This document shows positions 48,472-61,098 of a stretch of DNA of 64,000 nucleotides, piece after piece; position 1 is the first letter of the stretch; each line of letters begins with the position of its first letter. The position numbers and the translations under genes are program-made. A model generated the notes under the pieces. The model searched no databases and was not told where the DNA came from. It saw only the letters and a program-made list of their open reading frames with translations. Origin of the DNA: Phyto melanocephala (lineage: Eukaryota; Arthropoda; Insecta; Diptera; Rhinophoridae); the NCBI GenBank assembly GCA_941918925.1, contig OW799233.1:7804001-7868000 (forward strand), read 5' to 3'.

Positions 48472-49336
48472 TCTATATATATAAAAGTGAAACTCTGTGT
48501 GTGTGTGTGTGTGTTAGCTATAGACTCCGAAACTGTAAAAGCGATCGGGCTGAAACTTTGGTAAGTTGTTGTACACATACCAGGGAGTGTTTATGGGTGA
48601 AAAAAAGTGGGCGGGGCCACGCCCATAAAAAATTAGTTATCATTTTAAGCTACTTGCACTTGACCGATTTTTCTGAAACTTTGCACACATATCGAGCTGT
48701 CATGACTAAATAATTTCGTGATAGGAAAAGTGGGCGGGGCCACGCCCCTAAAAAGTTTTAATTTTGAGGTACTTGCACTGGACCGATTTTTCTGAAACTT
48801 TGCACAGATATTGAGCTGTCATGACCTTATAATTTCGTGATTAAAAAAGTGGGCGGGGCCACGCCCATAAAAAAGGTTATAATTTTGAGGTACTTCCACC
48901 AGACCGATTTTTCTGAAACTTTGCGTACATGTCGAGCTATCATGACTAAATAATTTCGTGATTAGAAAAGTGGGCAGTGCCACGCCCATAAAAAAAAGGT
49001 ATCATTTTGAGGTACTTGCACTGGACTGATTATTCTGAAACTTTGCACACGTATTGGACTGTTATGACTTTACAATTTCATGATTAGAAAAGTGGGCAGG
49101 GCCACGCCCATTAAAACAATTATAATTTTGAGGTACTTTCACTGGTCCGATTCTTCTGAAACTTTGCACACATATTGAGCTGTTATGACTTTACAATTTC
49201 GTGACTAGAAAAGTGGGCAATGCCACGCCCATAAAAAAATTATAATTTTTAGGTTTTTGCACTTGATATTCAATTAAAATTCAGAATGCCTTTCGATTCA
49301 TTAAAGGGCGTAGCAACGTACGCCGGGTTTGGCTAG
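48472..49336 (+). mobile_element. Helitron-like family H, copy 6 (longest)
   Basis: Begins TCTATATATATAAAAGTG after A. It holds six tandem units with GTGGGC..CCACGCCC cores (about 48607, 48729, 48850, 48970, 49092, 49212). Ends ACGCCGGGTTTGGCTAG before T. No RepHel gene. Confidence 0.85.
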
Positions 49337-49344
49337 TGTTATAT

Positions 49345-49510
49345 ATTTATGGTGCGGTGCTATGTGACGCATTCCCTCATGAATCTCAATCGTTATATTA
49401 TGAGCATATTACATGGCCATGGTGCACTCGAAGCGGTGGTGGAGGATGTTGCAGCCAAGCATGCAGCAAACACAATTATTATTATGCTGCAATAAGTTCA
49501 ATTCATTCTT
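49345..49510. other. Less AT-rich unique-looking island
   Basis: Contains atggccatggtgcactcgaa and a ggtggtggaggatgttgcag stretch. On the minus strand an acceptor-like ttattgcag precedes an open stretch with a hydrophobic start (IIIIVFAACLAA) and a stop 33 codons on. It could be a small exon, a leader exon or an enhancer; no start codon or partner exon was found. Confidence 0.3.
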
Positions 49511-50640
49511 TTTTAGTTGCCAGCAATGATTTTTTTATTTTGCTGTTTTGTGAAACATTTCTGCTGCTAATGTTGTTACTGTGTTCGTTTACTACTTGCA
49601 ACAATTTTTAACATGATAATGATTGTTATGATGTCGTTTTTGTGTTTATATTCGTAGTTCGTACAAAAATAGAATAAGTGTCTCAAAACAACACAAATAT
49701 GAAAAGCCTACAACAGACATTTCGACGCACATTTATATACACATATGTATATATGCTATAGGTATAATCAAAACATTATACACAACAAAAAATTTAAGGA
49801 ATTTAAAAAAGCAATGGGTGGAGTAGAAACAGAAATGTAAGAAATAGAGTAAAATATTCTGAAAGCATTATTATATTACAAGGTGACAAAATAGTTATTT
49901 TTAAAACTAGTGTTGTATTCACCTTTGATTTGATTATGGGGAATTGTGAAAATCTTGCACATACATACATACATATGTATGAAAAAAAAATACCATGTAA
50001 ATACGTAATTTTTTGAATGTTGTTTATTCTGAGTCGATACCCTTATTACATTACATTTTGTCAATTGTGTTATTAAATTATAAATAAAAAAATTCACCTG
50101 TCTGCATGTGTTTTATATACATAAATACATATGATAAAAAAAATAAAAAAATTAATGTTTAAGATAACTAAAAAAAATAGTTACAAAAGCAAAGTTATGT
50201 ATTACATTCACACACTTTTTAATTCATTTAAAAAGGCTTTCCCATTAAAAGGAATTATCTTAAAATGTACTAATTTTGATTATCTTAAAAGATGTTCGCT
50301 TTATTTTCGCAATTAAAAATTGATTTTTTAAATGAAAGTTTTGAATAAAAGAAAAATGTAGTAGTGGTACTTATTACTTTAAACAAGTTGCAAGATAGAG
50401 AACATTTTCGGTAAATTTGTAAATTCTGAAAAAGTTATAAGTAATAATTTTTGGCGAATTTTGAAATTATTGATTTGTACCACATAAATATACATACATA
50501 TAAATATGTATATGTACATTAGACCGAAAAAAAATATACAAAATTTTAACATAGTTGTCGTAATAATTTCCTTCTTATCAAAACATTATAATTGTTTGCC
50601 AATTTTTATTTTCTGTTATTTGAGTTGTATATTAGGGTGG
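49511..50640. other. Intergenic, no feature seen
   Basis: AT-rich with small TATG tracts. Nothing recognised. Confidence 0.5.
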
Positions 50641-51240
50641 TAGAAACTAAAAAGGCAGAGTTTGTACTCCAAGTTAAGAGGGGCTGTATTTCTTCGTCCG
50701 ATTCGGTCACTAAACACTGGCTTTCTGCTAGTTCTGGATCGACCACGATTGTCAGCTCTACAAATCCCAGTAATGTTCCATCTGTCTCTACAGGGGCATC
50801 TCTAAGGCTTAGTAAAGGTGATCATCAATGTAGCATATGAAAGTTCAAAGGTTGTACACACTCATTTCCTTAAATAAGTCACGCTTATGTAACTAAAAGC
50901 CAAACAGACAGGCCTATATATATCAATATAAACTACCATGACATCAGCCCCGGAGTTCCAGATAGTGATTATTGAACGTAGTCACCAGGAAAGCGAAATG
51001 TTCTGAAAAACATATTAGGAGAGGTTCGGAAGTCTATTGTATGCCTTGCCGCCACTGACTACGAAAAGACAAGCCAATATAAAATAATTAGAAGAATTCG
51101 TCTGAGGCTTTTAGAGAGGCATACTGAGCATCATGTAGGTAGCGATCAGGTTAGAAATAGAAGAAGGTAGAAGAAATAGTCTACATGGGCAATTAGAAAA
51201 CCATGTTAACGTTGCTATAGTATCATAAGAAGCACCTTCG
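50641..51240 (+). other. Coding-like, less AT-rich stretch, unidentified
   Basis: From 50667 one frame reads VKRGCISSSDSVTKHWLSAS and continues Ser/Thr-rich to a stop at 50838. Base composition is richer in GC than the flanks down to about 51240. It may be a retroelement ORF1 relic. No domain is recognised. Confidence 0.3.
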
Positions 51241-54200
51241 AGATAACTTGGTACCCAATGATTTTGAAACTCTTGCGTTTCGATGCTTATTCAATATTTT
51301 TGTCATAATTTTAAAAACTTAAAAATCAACTGAATCACGAAGTATGTTGGTTTAACATAGTTGCTTAATGCAAAAAATTTTAAGGATTGCTAAAAATAGT
51401 TATAAAAAATTATTTAAAATTTTTATTTAATAAAAATTAAAAAAAAACACTTTTCATAGTTTTCAAGTATTTAATTAATTTGAAATTATTTATAAAACTT
51501 ATAAATATAAATATTTCATATATTTAAATTAAAATTATAAAATATTCTTTATTTGTTTTGGATAAAAAAGCCTAGAAAAGTCAAACAAATTTTTACATAG
51601 TACCTATTTACTACTCTAATTAAAACTACATCAACAGTCAAAAATGCAAAAATTATAAAATAATAATCATTAAACAATTTGGCCCCCAGCCATTACAATA
51701 AAGTAAATAAAAAAGTAAAAAATTACAAAAACATGATCCATGAAAGGCAACAAACAAAACAATTTACTAAGTACGATAAATACATATTTACCGAGAGCGA
51801 GAAGCTTCTTAAAAACATGGTATGCTATTCAAATTGTATTAAAATATTATATTTGAATATAATTGCACACAAAAAAAAGAAAATAAATAAAAAATATAGT
51901 CTATAGGATATTTCAAGTATGTATTGTAAAATTTTCCTAAAAAACTGCAATTCATATGTAGTTGCATACACGTATGCATTGAAAACAAAATTTTTGGCTA
52001 AAGTTAATATCTAAATTAGTCGTCTAATTTACAGTTACATACATATAAACACTTCATTTGAAGGTCAGTTTTAAATTAAAAAAAAAAATTAAAATAATTT
52101 CAACTTTTATTAAATTATAGAGGTCATTTACAAATTTTTTAAATTCTCTTATTGTTTTTGCTCAAAAATATTACAAAGTACAATTTTCCGATATAAAGCA
52201 AAAAAGAAAATGACTATCCTTCAAAGTAATGGGCGCGTCCCCAGTAAATATGTAGACGAAGATGAAGAAAATATAGTTGATATTAGTGTTGCAATATAAA
52301 CAAGGAAAAGCTCCTACAAAAACATCAAAAACGTCCTTCAAGCTGTAGATAAAGTAAATAAAAGAAAGATGCAAAACAAAAATCATAGAGGAATCTTTTT
52401 GTTCGAGAAAATTTAAAGCGTTGCAAAGAATACAAAAGGCAAAAACAAACATAACGACAAAAACTTTAATAGCATCATCTTCAAACATGTTAGTTACATT
52501 TCACCATAGAAAGTTAACAACATGCAAAAATAAATAAACAGCTTCAACAGCAGACATTTGTCTGGGGCCAAGAACAATAACTAACAACCCCCAATATATT
52601 CTTATTTATGACTATTGTGTGCATTGTTGTTGCTGCTCAATGTATATTAATGTATATATAGAACAAGAGATGATTTTCGTTTTGCTTATTACAATTTTGC
52701 AGGTGTAAAGTGATAATTTAATAAGAACATTTCGTTATACATATGTAAATTATTTATAAATAAAGCCAAATTATCATTTAAACTGTGAAGAGAAAAACCG
52801 ACAACACTCGAACTTTGTCATATGAATGTGTTTTCTGCTTTTAAAAGTAGTGCCAACTGTTTTTAAGTAAAAAGCACTTTGGATATATAAATGGGTAATC
52901 ATGTATATATGTCACTTTATTCCTTATACTCTTTCATCTCAAAAACCACGTTGTAATATTTCGTAATAATTTAGTTACTATTTAGGTACTATTTTTAAAT
53001 ATATCAAAACAAAGAGTAATATTTAAAGTAATTATAAAGTTTTAAAATAAATGCATCATACATTTTCATATATGTAAAAGGTATTGTGTAGAGTAAAGAC
53101 TTTATAAAAGTAAAAAACTGTCTAATTGTGGCATTTAAATTTTGTTGTATTTTTTTGTTAAAATTTTTATTATAATAGATCAAAAAGTATCAGAAAAATA
53201 TTAGTAACTCAAAAATAGTTTCTTTTACAATAATTGAAAAAAAATTAAAATAAAAACAAGTAATTTTTATTTAATTTGTTAACAGTTTCGTAATATTTAT
53301 ATTTTCAATTCCACAAAGTAGTAAAAGCCAATTACACTTAAAGTTTTTTTTATTATGAAAATGTACCATGATGTATTTGGATTTTTAAATTCACTTAAAA
53401 TGCAACGAACAGTTTTTGGCCAGTATTGAATATTTTAGAATTTCGAGTTCGAAGTTAGTTAAATTTTTTTATTACACATGATAGTTAAAATAAAATAATA
53501 AAATAAAGTTATGACAAGGCATTTTAATAACGTTTTTTTTAGTAAAATCAATATTATAATAAAATAGCATATGCAGAAAATAAATTTATTTCGCTATAAA
53601 GAATCTTAAATGGTACGAATGTGGGCACGTAACAAATACCTATAGCAAAATTCATCTAGTAGTTTTCGTGTAGGGAAATTTAAACAGCGTAAAATATTTA
53701 AAAAAAAGTTTTTTATTTGCATTACGATTTTAAAAGTCATTTGATCCCTATAAAAAGTATGTATAGATAAATAAAATATAATAACTGGGCAAAAAAGTAC
53801 TTCTTTTCGAGTTTTTCTAAAAATTGATAAACAATTACAATATTTTAAATTTTCCGGCAACCTATTGAAAAGATACAAAACATTTAAGTATCATTAAGGT
53901 ACATTTCATTCATATCGATTTATAAAAGTTTTTATATATTAACAGTTAACAATTACAGGGCCAGCTATATTCAAAAACGCCAATTATACACTACTTTTTT
54001 TACTACAGCAAGGGCACAAAAAAATACACCTGATGTTTTAAAAGCACACCCAATTTTAAATAATGTTTTTGATTAAACTTAATCACTTACATTTTATTTC
54101 CAGCCGTCATAAAAATTTAATAACTTTTCCTTTTAATTAATGTAGACTTTAGTTAGTTGTTATTTAACTAATTAAAATGTTTATTACTTATTAAACAATA

Positions 54201-55800
54201 TTTTTAGCACTTAACTTTTGCATAATATTAGGCATATTTTATTTTTGTTTATTTTATGAATGTTGTTTGCTTTTTCAATCTTTTTATTGCATTTACTTTT
54301 TTTGTTGTTATTTTTGCAATATTTTCATTGTTATTCTCACACAATGTGTTTATATGTTAGTTTTTACTTTTACACGGCTTTTATATTTTTTATATTATGG
54401 AATTTCTTAATAACACACTTTTTCGTTTTGTATTTTATTTTTCAATACGTATTTATTCGTTTTTGTTACTTTACGTTTTCACAAGATATTCTTTACTTTA
54501 CACACACTTTTACACTTAATCACTAACACTATGATATTTAGTGGTAAAACATGCCTATTGGTATGAAGAAAATAATATGAAAGAAAATACAAAATTCCTC
54601 ATTTTTCTTTTCATATGGTGATTTTTAAACGCACTTTATTCATTTTTATTAGCTTTCAACCCTTCAAAGTTGTGTTATTTATAATTAAAAAAATATATTT
54701 AAGTTGGATTAATAAATTATATAAATTACCTAAAGGTTTAAATATATTATTTTTAACAAATTTTATTACAGTCGTCACACAAAAATATTCACAGCAGAGT
54801 ACCAAGTTAATGCAAATTGTTGATCGGCGGAATCAATGCGGTATATGTTTTTGTATATGTATCAGCGGCGTTTTTAAGGTAATAATGGCGACGTCAATTT
54901 CAGATACTATATGAATTCTTTTTATACCGAAGTTTCAGCCCCAGACCGTTTTGTTGGACTATTCAATTCATCTATCTGTCTACTATTATGTAAACAAAAG
55001 TATGTTGTGAGTATTTCACCTTCCATACAAAGCAAACAGTCATGTGCATCAGAAACCTGTTTGATTACCAACCAAACGGCATAATTTCGCATTTTCTAAA
55101 ATAAATATTGAGCTAGCAATAAATATTTATAAAATGCATGATGCTAATGCATGATTCATATCATCGAGTCTGTTGTTAATATATACATGTCACTGCTTGC
55201 AATGTGTGTTTATTCATATAATTAACAAGAGCAAAGAATCACTTTGATTGTTTTGAATACTTCTTAAAAAACCATGTCCACAATTATGTTAAATTTTCTA
55301 AAAACATTTTTACACTGCTATTTCGACGGAACTTTAAAAACTGTGTGAAAGCATATACCTTCATAAGTACGTCACCAAGCTTTTGTGAGTTAATGAATAC
55401 TATACAAAACAATGCATGAATGAACAATGAGCAAAATAAGTATTTTTTGTTTATTTTTGCAAGCAAAGCTAATGACAGTCAGCTATAAGAGAGCTAACAG
55501 TGCAAGCAATATTATAAATAACACATATTAATGTTAAAAAAACAATACAAGCATTATAAATGTGAAAGGTGAGGGAAACGAAACAACTCACACATTTCTC
55601 TGATGTCCACGAATTGATATGTGGAGGAAAAACGAAAAAGATGAACATGGACCACATATTTTAAAAGATCTCCTTTAAGTTTTTAATGCGTAATTTACAA
55701 CTTAAGGTTGGCTGTATTAAAAAACACAAAAAAAATATAAAATGATGTAATAAAATATCTATTACTGGACACGGATTGAAAACGGGCTTATTTAAAGTTT
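51241..55800. other. Intergenic, no gene recognised
   Basis: AT-rich throughout. A purine-rich stretch at 52194-52500 has a short reading frame (MTILQSNGRVPSKYVDEDEE) ending after 29 codons, without support. Only simple repeats otherwise. Confidence 0.5.
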
Positions 55801-56572
55801 AAGCGGTGTATTTGAGAATAACGGCGGCTCTGTTTGAATGGGCTCAGTTTTTTAAATCTATACAAGGCAGAGAAGTGACTACAAAAAACTTGACCGGCAA
55901 CGACTAGCCGTTTATTTAAAGCCGGTCGACTTGATTCTTACACAACTTCGAAAATAAAAAATTAAGTGCTGCCAACCGAAATTGCAAAATAGGGTGTTTG
56001 TATTTTACAATAATATACTAGGTACTCTCGAGGCAACAGCAAATTAATATTGTTTTTTTCCTCATTTCGTGATATGATCTGTCAAATGTGTATATGTTTT
56101 ACAAACACACAAAGTATTAAATAACCACGTTTCACATTTGCTTACAAATTACTGTACATACTTTTATTTTATTACACTTTGGTGTTGTTTTATGGTTCAT
56201 TGGAACATTGGAACGATAAAAAGAATTGTTTTTTGTTGTATTCTTACGGCTACCTTGTACATATTCTTGTTTATGCTTAAACATGCTTGTATCATAAATA
56301 TTTTTTATTTACTAACATTTTGCTACTATTTCTATACGCTGTTTAAGTGATTGTTTTGACATTTAGGAAGTTTTTTAGCAATAAAATACGTGGTGCGTCC
56401 ACCTGGAGTTAATACACTTGGTGTTTGTTATTGCAACATATGGTTGGCAACACTTTATTTGTTATCACTTTGCAGTACATATTTTATTACAAATAATTGT
56501 TTTTATGTTGTTCAGGCACGTTGCGATATATTTCGTGAGTGTTTAGTGGAAAAATTATAAAATTACCTAAAT
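55801..56572 (+). promoter_or_regulatory. Elp1 upstream region
   Basis: Must hold the Elp1 promoter and leader. A GC-richer patch at about 55870-55940 (with the 14-mer shared with 10512) is probably a repeat remnant. No TATA box is evident; the ATG context is taaatATGC. The transcription start cannot be placed. Confidence 0.4.
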
Positions 56573-57139
56573 ATGCGTAATTTAAAACTAAAATATAATT
56601 ATCTTTATACAAAAGGAATTAAAAATGCCAAGAGCCTTTTACTTAATCCTAATTCATCTAAATTCGATGATCCTCGTTTTGTAGTGACCGATGACAAATT
56701 GTTTTTGTACAAACCGGGTTCAACGGAACAACCTGTGCTTTTGTTAAGATTGCCAAACATTGTAGCTTCTGAATATTTGGCGTTGGAGAACGAAATTTGT
56801 TTAGCAACCTCTACGGGTCAGGTCTTATTGTATAATGTTGACACACAGCGCGTTAGTTGCAGTAATTGCGATATTTTGGACATTGAATGCATGTCTTGGA
56901 GTCCTGACCAAGAGGTGGTAGTATTCGTTACATCGCAATATAATATAGTGGTAATGACTTGCAGTTATGAAACATTGACGGAGCATTGTTTAAAGGATGA
57001 AATTACCAAAGCTGAAGGCGAATTTGTTAATGTAGGTTGGGGAAAGAAGGAAACACAATTTCATGGATCGGAAGGCAAACAGGCGGCTAAAGGAAAATTA
57101 AACGATATATATACGGATAATATAAAAGTGTTACCTTCG
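56573..57139 (+). CDS. Elp1: Elp1 exon 1
   Basis: This exon encodes residues 1-189 of Elongator complex protein 1, the largest subunit and scaffold of Elongator. The complex modifies wobble uridines of tRNAs (the cm5U pathway) in the cytoplasm. The start MRNLKLKYNYLYTKG is the first ATG of the frame. Then SEYLALENEICLATSTGQVL and CMSWSPDQEVVVFVT show the first WD40-type beta-propeller blades. The frame goes to GTTAG at 57140, a weak but phase-0 donor, and is followed by a 53-base intron ending ttattttccag. Reading through would stop five codons later. Confidence 0.93.
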
Positions 57140-57192
57140 GTTAGAAAATATAAATAAATTTTCATTTAGATATACAATTTTTTATTTTCCAG

Positions 57193-58803
57193 GAAGTAAA
57201 AATAGACTGGCGTGCTGATGGTGCCTATTTTGTTGTTTCATTTCTTTCGCCATCTCATGGCCGCACCTTCAAAGTGTTTGACAAAGAGGGAAAACTTCAG
57301 TATGTAGCAGAAAAACAACCAAAACTTTGTGTTGCTATTGGCTGGAGACCCTCTGGAACATGGATTGCTATACCTCAAAGATTACCTAATAAATGCTGCA
57401 TAGCTCTTTTCGAAAAGAATGGTCTTAGACATCGTGAGCTGATTCTACCCTTTGATCTGCAAGACGAGCCTGTCAAAAGTATAAAATGGAGTTTAGACTC
57501 CGAAATTCTTTGCCTAAAGACTCAACGAAAGTTGTATTTATATACGATGACTAACTATCATTGGTATTTAAAGCAGGTATTGGAATTTCCGACTGGTGAA
57601 CAAATTAACTACGTGCTATGGGACAATCGCATAGGAGAGGAGAAAACTTTACATGTACTTTTAGAAACGGGCAAATATTTAGTATATAAATGGCACTGGA
57701 CCATAGACCGTTATCAAAGGTCTGGTTTAGTGTGTGTGATAGATGGTAAAAGTTTGTTATTAACAGATTTCTCAAAAGCAGTCATTCCGCCACCCATGAG
57801 TAGTCATGAAATTAAACTACAGGGAGAGGTCTTTATTGTTTCCATTTGTTTGCTGGGTTTTCAGCAGGATTTACTTTTGTGCATTTATGACTCTAAGCAC
57901 AATATTCATATTTACAAAAGTAATTTATCAGCACCTTCTCTGTTCACTGAACAAGGAGTTTTGCAAAGTTTAGAACCTACGGAAACGTTAGTGCCTCTGC
58001 AGTATGCAAATGTACAATGGTTTGAGAGTGGGCAAGACAATTTGTTGGTTGCCAATTATACTGTGGATACTTCAACAAGTCTAAAATTCTTCTGCCTGGA
58101 TTTACCACAAAAATGCTTTAAAGCCATCTCCACTGTCAATGTACCGGGCACAATTTATAGCTTAAGCGTCTTGAGAAAAGAACAATCATTGTTCTATCAA
58201 TTGCTAGATGATAATCGTTTAATGCAACTGGTGTTTGAAATTGACAGCAATTATGTTACCAGCCGTCGTAAACATGCCCAACTTGAAGATTTAGTAGACC
58301 AACTGGAAACCTTTGTAAGGCCTTTTGAAACTGAGACATTTAGTATTGCTCTCACCAACAATCAAGACTTGTTCATTAATTCTCAACGTTATGCTCAAGA
58401 TGTTACCTCTTATTGTATGGCTGGTAACTATCTGATCTTTACCAAATTAGCATCACTACACTTTTTGCGTTTGAGTGATTTCTGTTTGGTCAATGAAAGA
58501 CGTTTGGAGAGAGGTTCCAAATTAATAACAACAATTTTAGATTCTGCACGTACTGTTTTGCAAATGCCTCGTGGCAATTTAGAGGCCATTTGTCCTCGGG
58601 TATTGTCTTTAGAATTGGTGGGCGCTTTATTGAACGCTCAAAAGTTTTGTTTGGCTTACGATATGCTGCGTAAACAGCGAATTAATTTGAATATATTGTG
58701 TGATCACAATATGTGTAATTTTGTCAGTCGTCTAGATGTTTTTCTAAATGAAATTCAAAATTCGAATTGGTTGAATCTGTTTTTGAGTGATTTGCAAAAC
58801 CAG
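57193..58803 (+). CDS. Elp1: Elp1 exon 2
   Basis: This exon encodes about residues 190-726. It starts EVKIDWRADGAYFVVSFL and continues through WD40-like blades (AIGWRPSGTWIAIPQ, SIKWSLDSEILCL) of the two N-terminal propellers that organise Elongator. The segment LLNAQKFCLAYDMLRKQRIN and NLNILCDHN begins the helical TPR-like part. It is open for 537 codons without interruption and ends NQ at CAG|gtaagc. The high conservation of motifs and the clean frame indicate a functional gene. Intron 2 (58804-59036) has no feature. Confidence 0.95.
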
Positions 58804-59036
58804 GTAAGCATATATACATACATACATATTTATTATTATTTTCTTACAAAAAGTATTTTTCAATGTGTTAAAATTAATTAAAGTTTATAAGGATTCGTCT
58901 TTTTTAAGAGAATTTTGCTTCACAGAAAAAATATTTTTCATAAACAAATTTACAAAATTGCCCCTAAAACACGTTTCTAAAACGCTTAGTTACCCCAAAT
59001 GACATTTTGAGAATAATTTTCTTATTATGTTTTTAG

Positions 59037-59821
59037 GATTTTACTAAAACCATGTATGCTAGCAACTATGAGGAAAACACGCAAGTATACCCCGATAGTT
59101 TTAATATCGAAAACAAGGTATCATATCTGTGCAAGGCCCTCTGTTCGCTAATGGAACAGAGTAGTGAAAAACGTTATCGTCTGCCTATCTTAACGGCCTA
59201 TGTGAAGATGGGCGATTTGGAGAAAGCACTTGAACTTATATGGGAAGACAAGAAAAAAGACAACGTTGCTGATGGTGATGGAGCTGCGACGGCAGCTGCT
59301 GATGATGCTCTCAAATATTTACTATATCTGGTTGATGTAAACGAGTTGTATAATGTCGCTCTGGGCACTTATGACTTCGGTTTAGTTTTGTTCGTTGCCC
59401 AAAAGTCACAAAAAGATCCCAAAGAATATTTAGCCTTTCTTAATGAACTGAAATCATATGAGATAAACTATCGTAAATTTAAAATCGATGAACATTTGAA
59501 ACGTTTCGATAAGGCCCTCAAACATATAGCTAACTGTGGCCAAGAAAAATTCGAGGAGGCCTTAGCTTTCATAAAGAAACATGAATATTATGTACAAGCG
59601 TTAAGGGCGTACCAAGAGGATGAGAAATGTTATAGGGAAATTTGTTTAGCTTTTGCTGATTACTTAAGATCTAAGGGTAAATTTGAAAATGCCAGTATCT
59701 TATATGAACGCGGTCTAAACTTACAACAAGCTTTGCTAAGTGCTAAGCATGTTGTGGATTGGCAGAGAGCTTTAGTGTTGGCTAAAAAGATTGATGATCA
59801 ATCTGTAGCTACAGTAGCAAA
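59037..59821 (+). CDS. Elp1: Elp1 exon 3
   Basis: This exon encodes about residues 727-988 of the helical repeat region. It starts DFTKTMYASNYEEN after the acceptor ttatgtttttag. It has helical repeats such as LPILTAYVKMGDLEKALELI and YEINYRKFKIDEHLKRFDKAL, and it continues through YKEIC-like and FENASILYERGLNLQQALLS text. These are typical of the TPR-like arch that binds tRNA-modifying partners and helps dimerise Elp1. A short Ala/Asp-rich insertion (about 59268-59310) sits in a loop. It ends at phase 2, GCA AA|gtatgt. Confidence 0.94.
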
Positions 59822-59876
59822 GTATGTTTTTAAATATTTTAAATATTTGTTTTTTATAAACCAATTTCGTTTTCAG

Positions 59877-60293
59877 CTCTTTGATTTCACCCTTGCAGGA
59901 ACAAGGTAAATTTCTTGAAGCTTTTGAGTTGTCTAAAAAATATTCAAGCTGTTTTACTACTGCTTTGGAAAGTCTTTTTGCTGGTAAATTCTTCTTAAAC
60001 GCAATTAATGAAATTGAACTAAACGATGCAGACACCAATGAAGATCTATTACAAACCCTTTTGTTACCCAAATTGTTGGAATATCATGAAGTTCTCTCCA
60101 ATAATTTAGCAGCCGATGAAACACAATTTGTTAAACATTCAAAACGTTTGCAGGAAATACGCTTAATGCGTAGCAAAAAATCACAAAATATTAACGATTG
60201 CTGTGATCCAGTGGATATAGATGAATGTGATCTACTTTCAGATACTACTAGCTTAAGATCTTCTCGTTATACAGCCAGTTCAAAAGGCACAGG
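59877..60293 (+). CDS. Elp1: Elp1 exon 4
   Basis: This exon encodes about residues 988-1126. The first base completes AAC (Asn), giving NSLISPLQEQGKFLEAFELS after acceptor tttcag. A second AG 20 bases later (cttgcag) is an alternative acceptor in another phase and is not used. Motifs LLQTLLLPKLLEYHEVLSNN and KRLQEIRLMRSKKS match the conserved region before the C-terminal dimerisation part of Elp1. An acidic-serine segment (DIDECDLLSDTTS) follows. It ends GG|gtgagt, phase 2. Introns 3 and 4 are only 55 and 64 bases. Confidence 0.93.
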
Positions 60294-60357
60294 GTGAGTT
60301 GTAAACATATAATTCTTGCTTTAAATCTTATTTGAATGTTTTGTTTTCTATTTTTAG

Positions 60358-60716
60358 CAAAACCTTCCGTTCCAGCAAAAATCGCCGCAAACATGAGCGC
60401 AAACTTTTAAGTTTTAAGCCCGGCAATCCCTTTGAAGATATCGCTTATATTGATGCCCTTTATAATCAAATCACCAGATGTTTTTCACAACAGCAGCATA
60501 TACATGATACTTGTAAAGCTTTGATGCTTTGCCACAAGGAGCATGTGGCAAAAGATTTACAACAACAGCTGAAACATTTACTAACACTTATGCAAGATTC
60601 TCTAGATGACATTTGGATACCAGAAATGTTGACAATATCGGCAGCTCAGCAATTTTTACAGGGACCAAATATTGACTATACTCAGTTGCAGAACGAACAG
60701 CGTTATGCCATGATGG
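60358..60716 (+). CDS. Elp1: Elp1 exon 5 with basic tRNA-binding patch
   Basis: This exon encodes about residues 1127-1246. It opens with the Lys/Arg-rich run KTFRSSKNRRKHERK (about 1128-1142), the conserved basic region that binds tRNA in Elongator studies, and is followed by KPGNPFEDIAYIDALYNQI as in other Elp1 proteins. The helices beyond are the dimerisation domain. It ends ATG ATG G|gtgagt at phase 1. A stop at 60740 would be reached by read-through, but the strong donor argues for splicing. The running total is close to the roughly 1250-residue fly protein, so only a short tail is missing. Confidence 0.92.
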
Positions 60717-61002
60717 GTGAGTACATTTATATGTACTTGTAATGAATTTTGATAAATGCATTTTTATCGACGAATAATACAGGCGGTTTTCTAAAAAATA
60801 GTGTAGAACCGTTTGCGTGTTTTATACTTTTATCGCTAGATATAAGCTACCAAAATAGATCGAATTTACTTACAACATAAGTAACATAGATATTTATTAC
60901 TGATTATAGCCTTGGAGACTAGGATATTGTTTATGAAAAAAAAATCGAATTGAAATGTAACAAAGCTATAGTTGCTATATGTAAACCATATATCCGGCCT
61001 AG
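60717..61002 (+). other. Elp1 intron 5, first part
   Basis: Begins gtgagt. AT-rich with no other feature. The intron probably runs to 63995 and holds the insertions listed below. Confidence 0.6.
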
Positions 61003-61098
61003 AATAGAATTATTATACCCAAGGCTGGTAAGGCTGCATACTCGAAGCCAAAGGATTTTAGACCTATCAGCCTACCCAATATGGTTGGTTTTAAATAA
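61003..61098 (+). pseudogene. LINE (Jockey-type) reverse-transcriptase fragment
   Basis: Thirty-one codons read IIIPKAGKAAYSKPKDFRPISL, which is the conserved start of the reverse-transcriptase domain of Jockey/R1-type non-LTR elements (PKPGKP..PKDFRPISL). It is followed by a stop at 61096. Nothing else of the element is visible. It lies inside the last Elp1 intron. Confidence 0.7.

Noticed and set aside
54260..54526. Phe/Leu-rich ORF resembling a membrane protein
   Set aside because: Hydrophobic content follows from T-rich DNA (TTT/TTA codons). No start context, conservation signal or signal-peptide structure.
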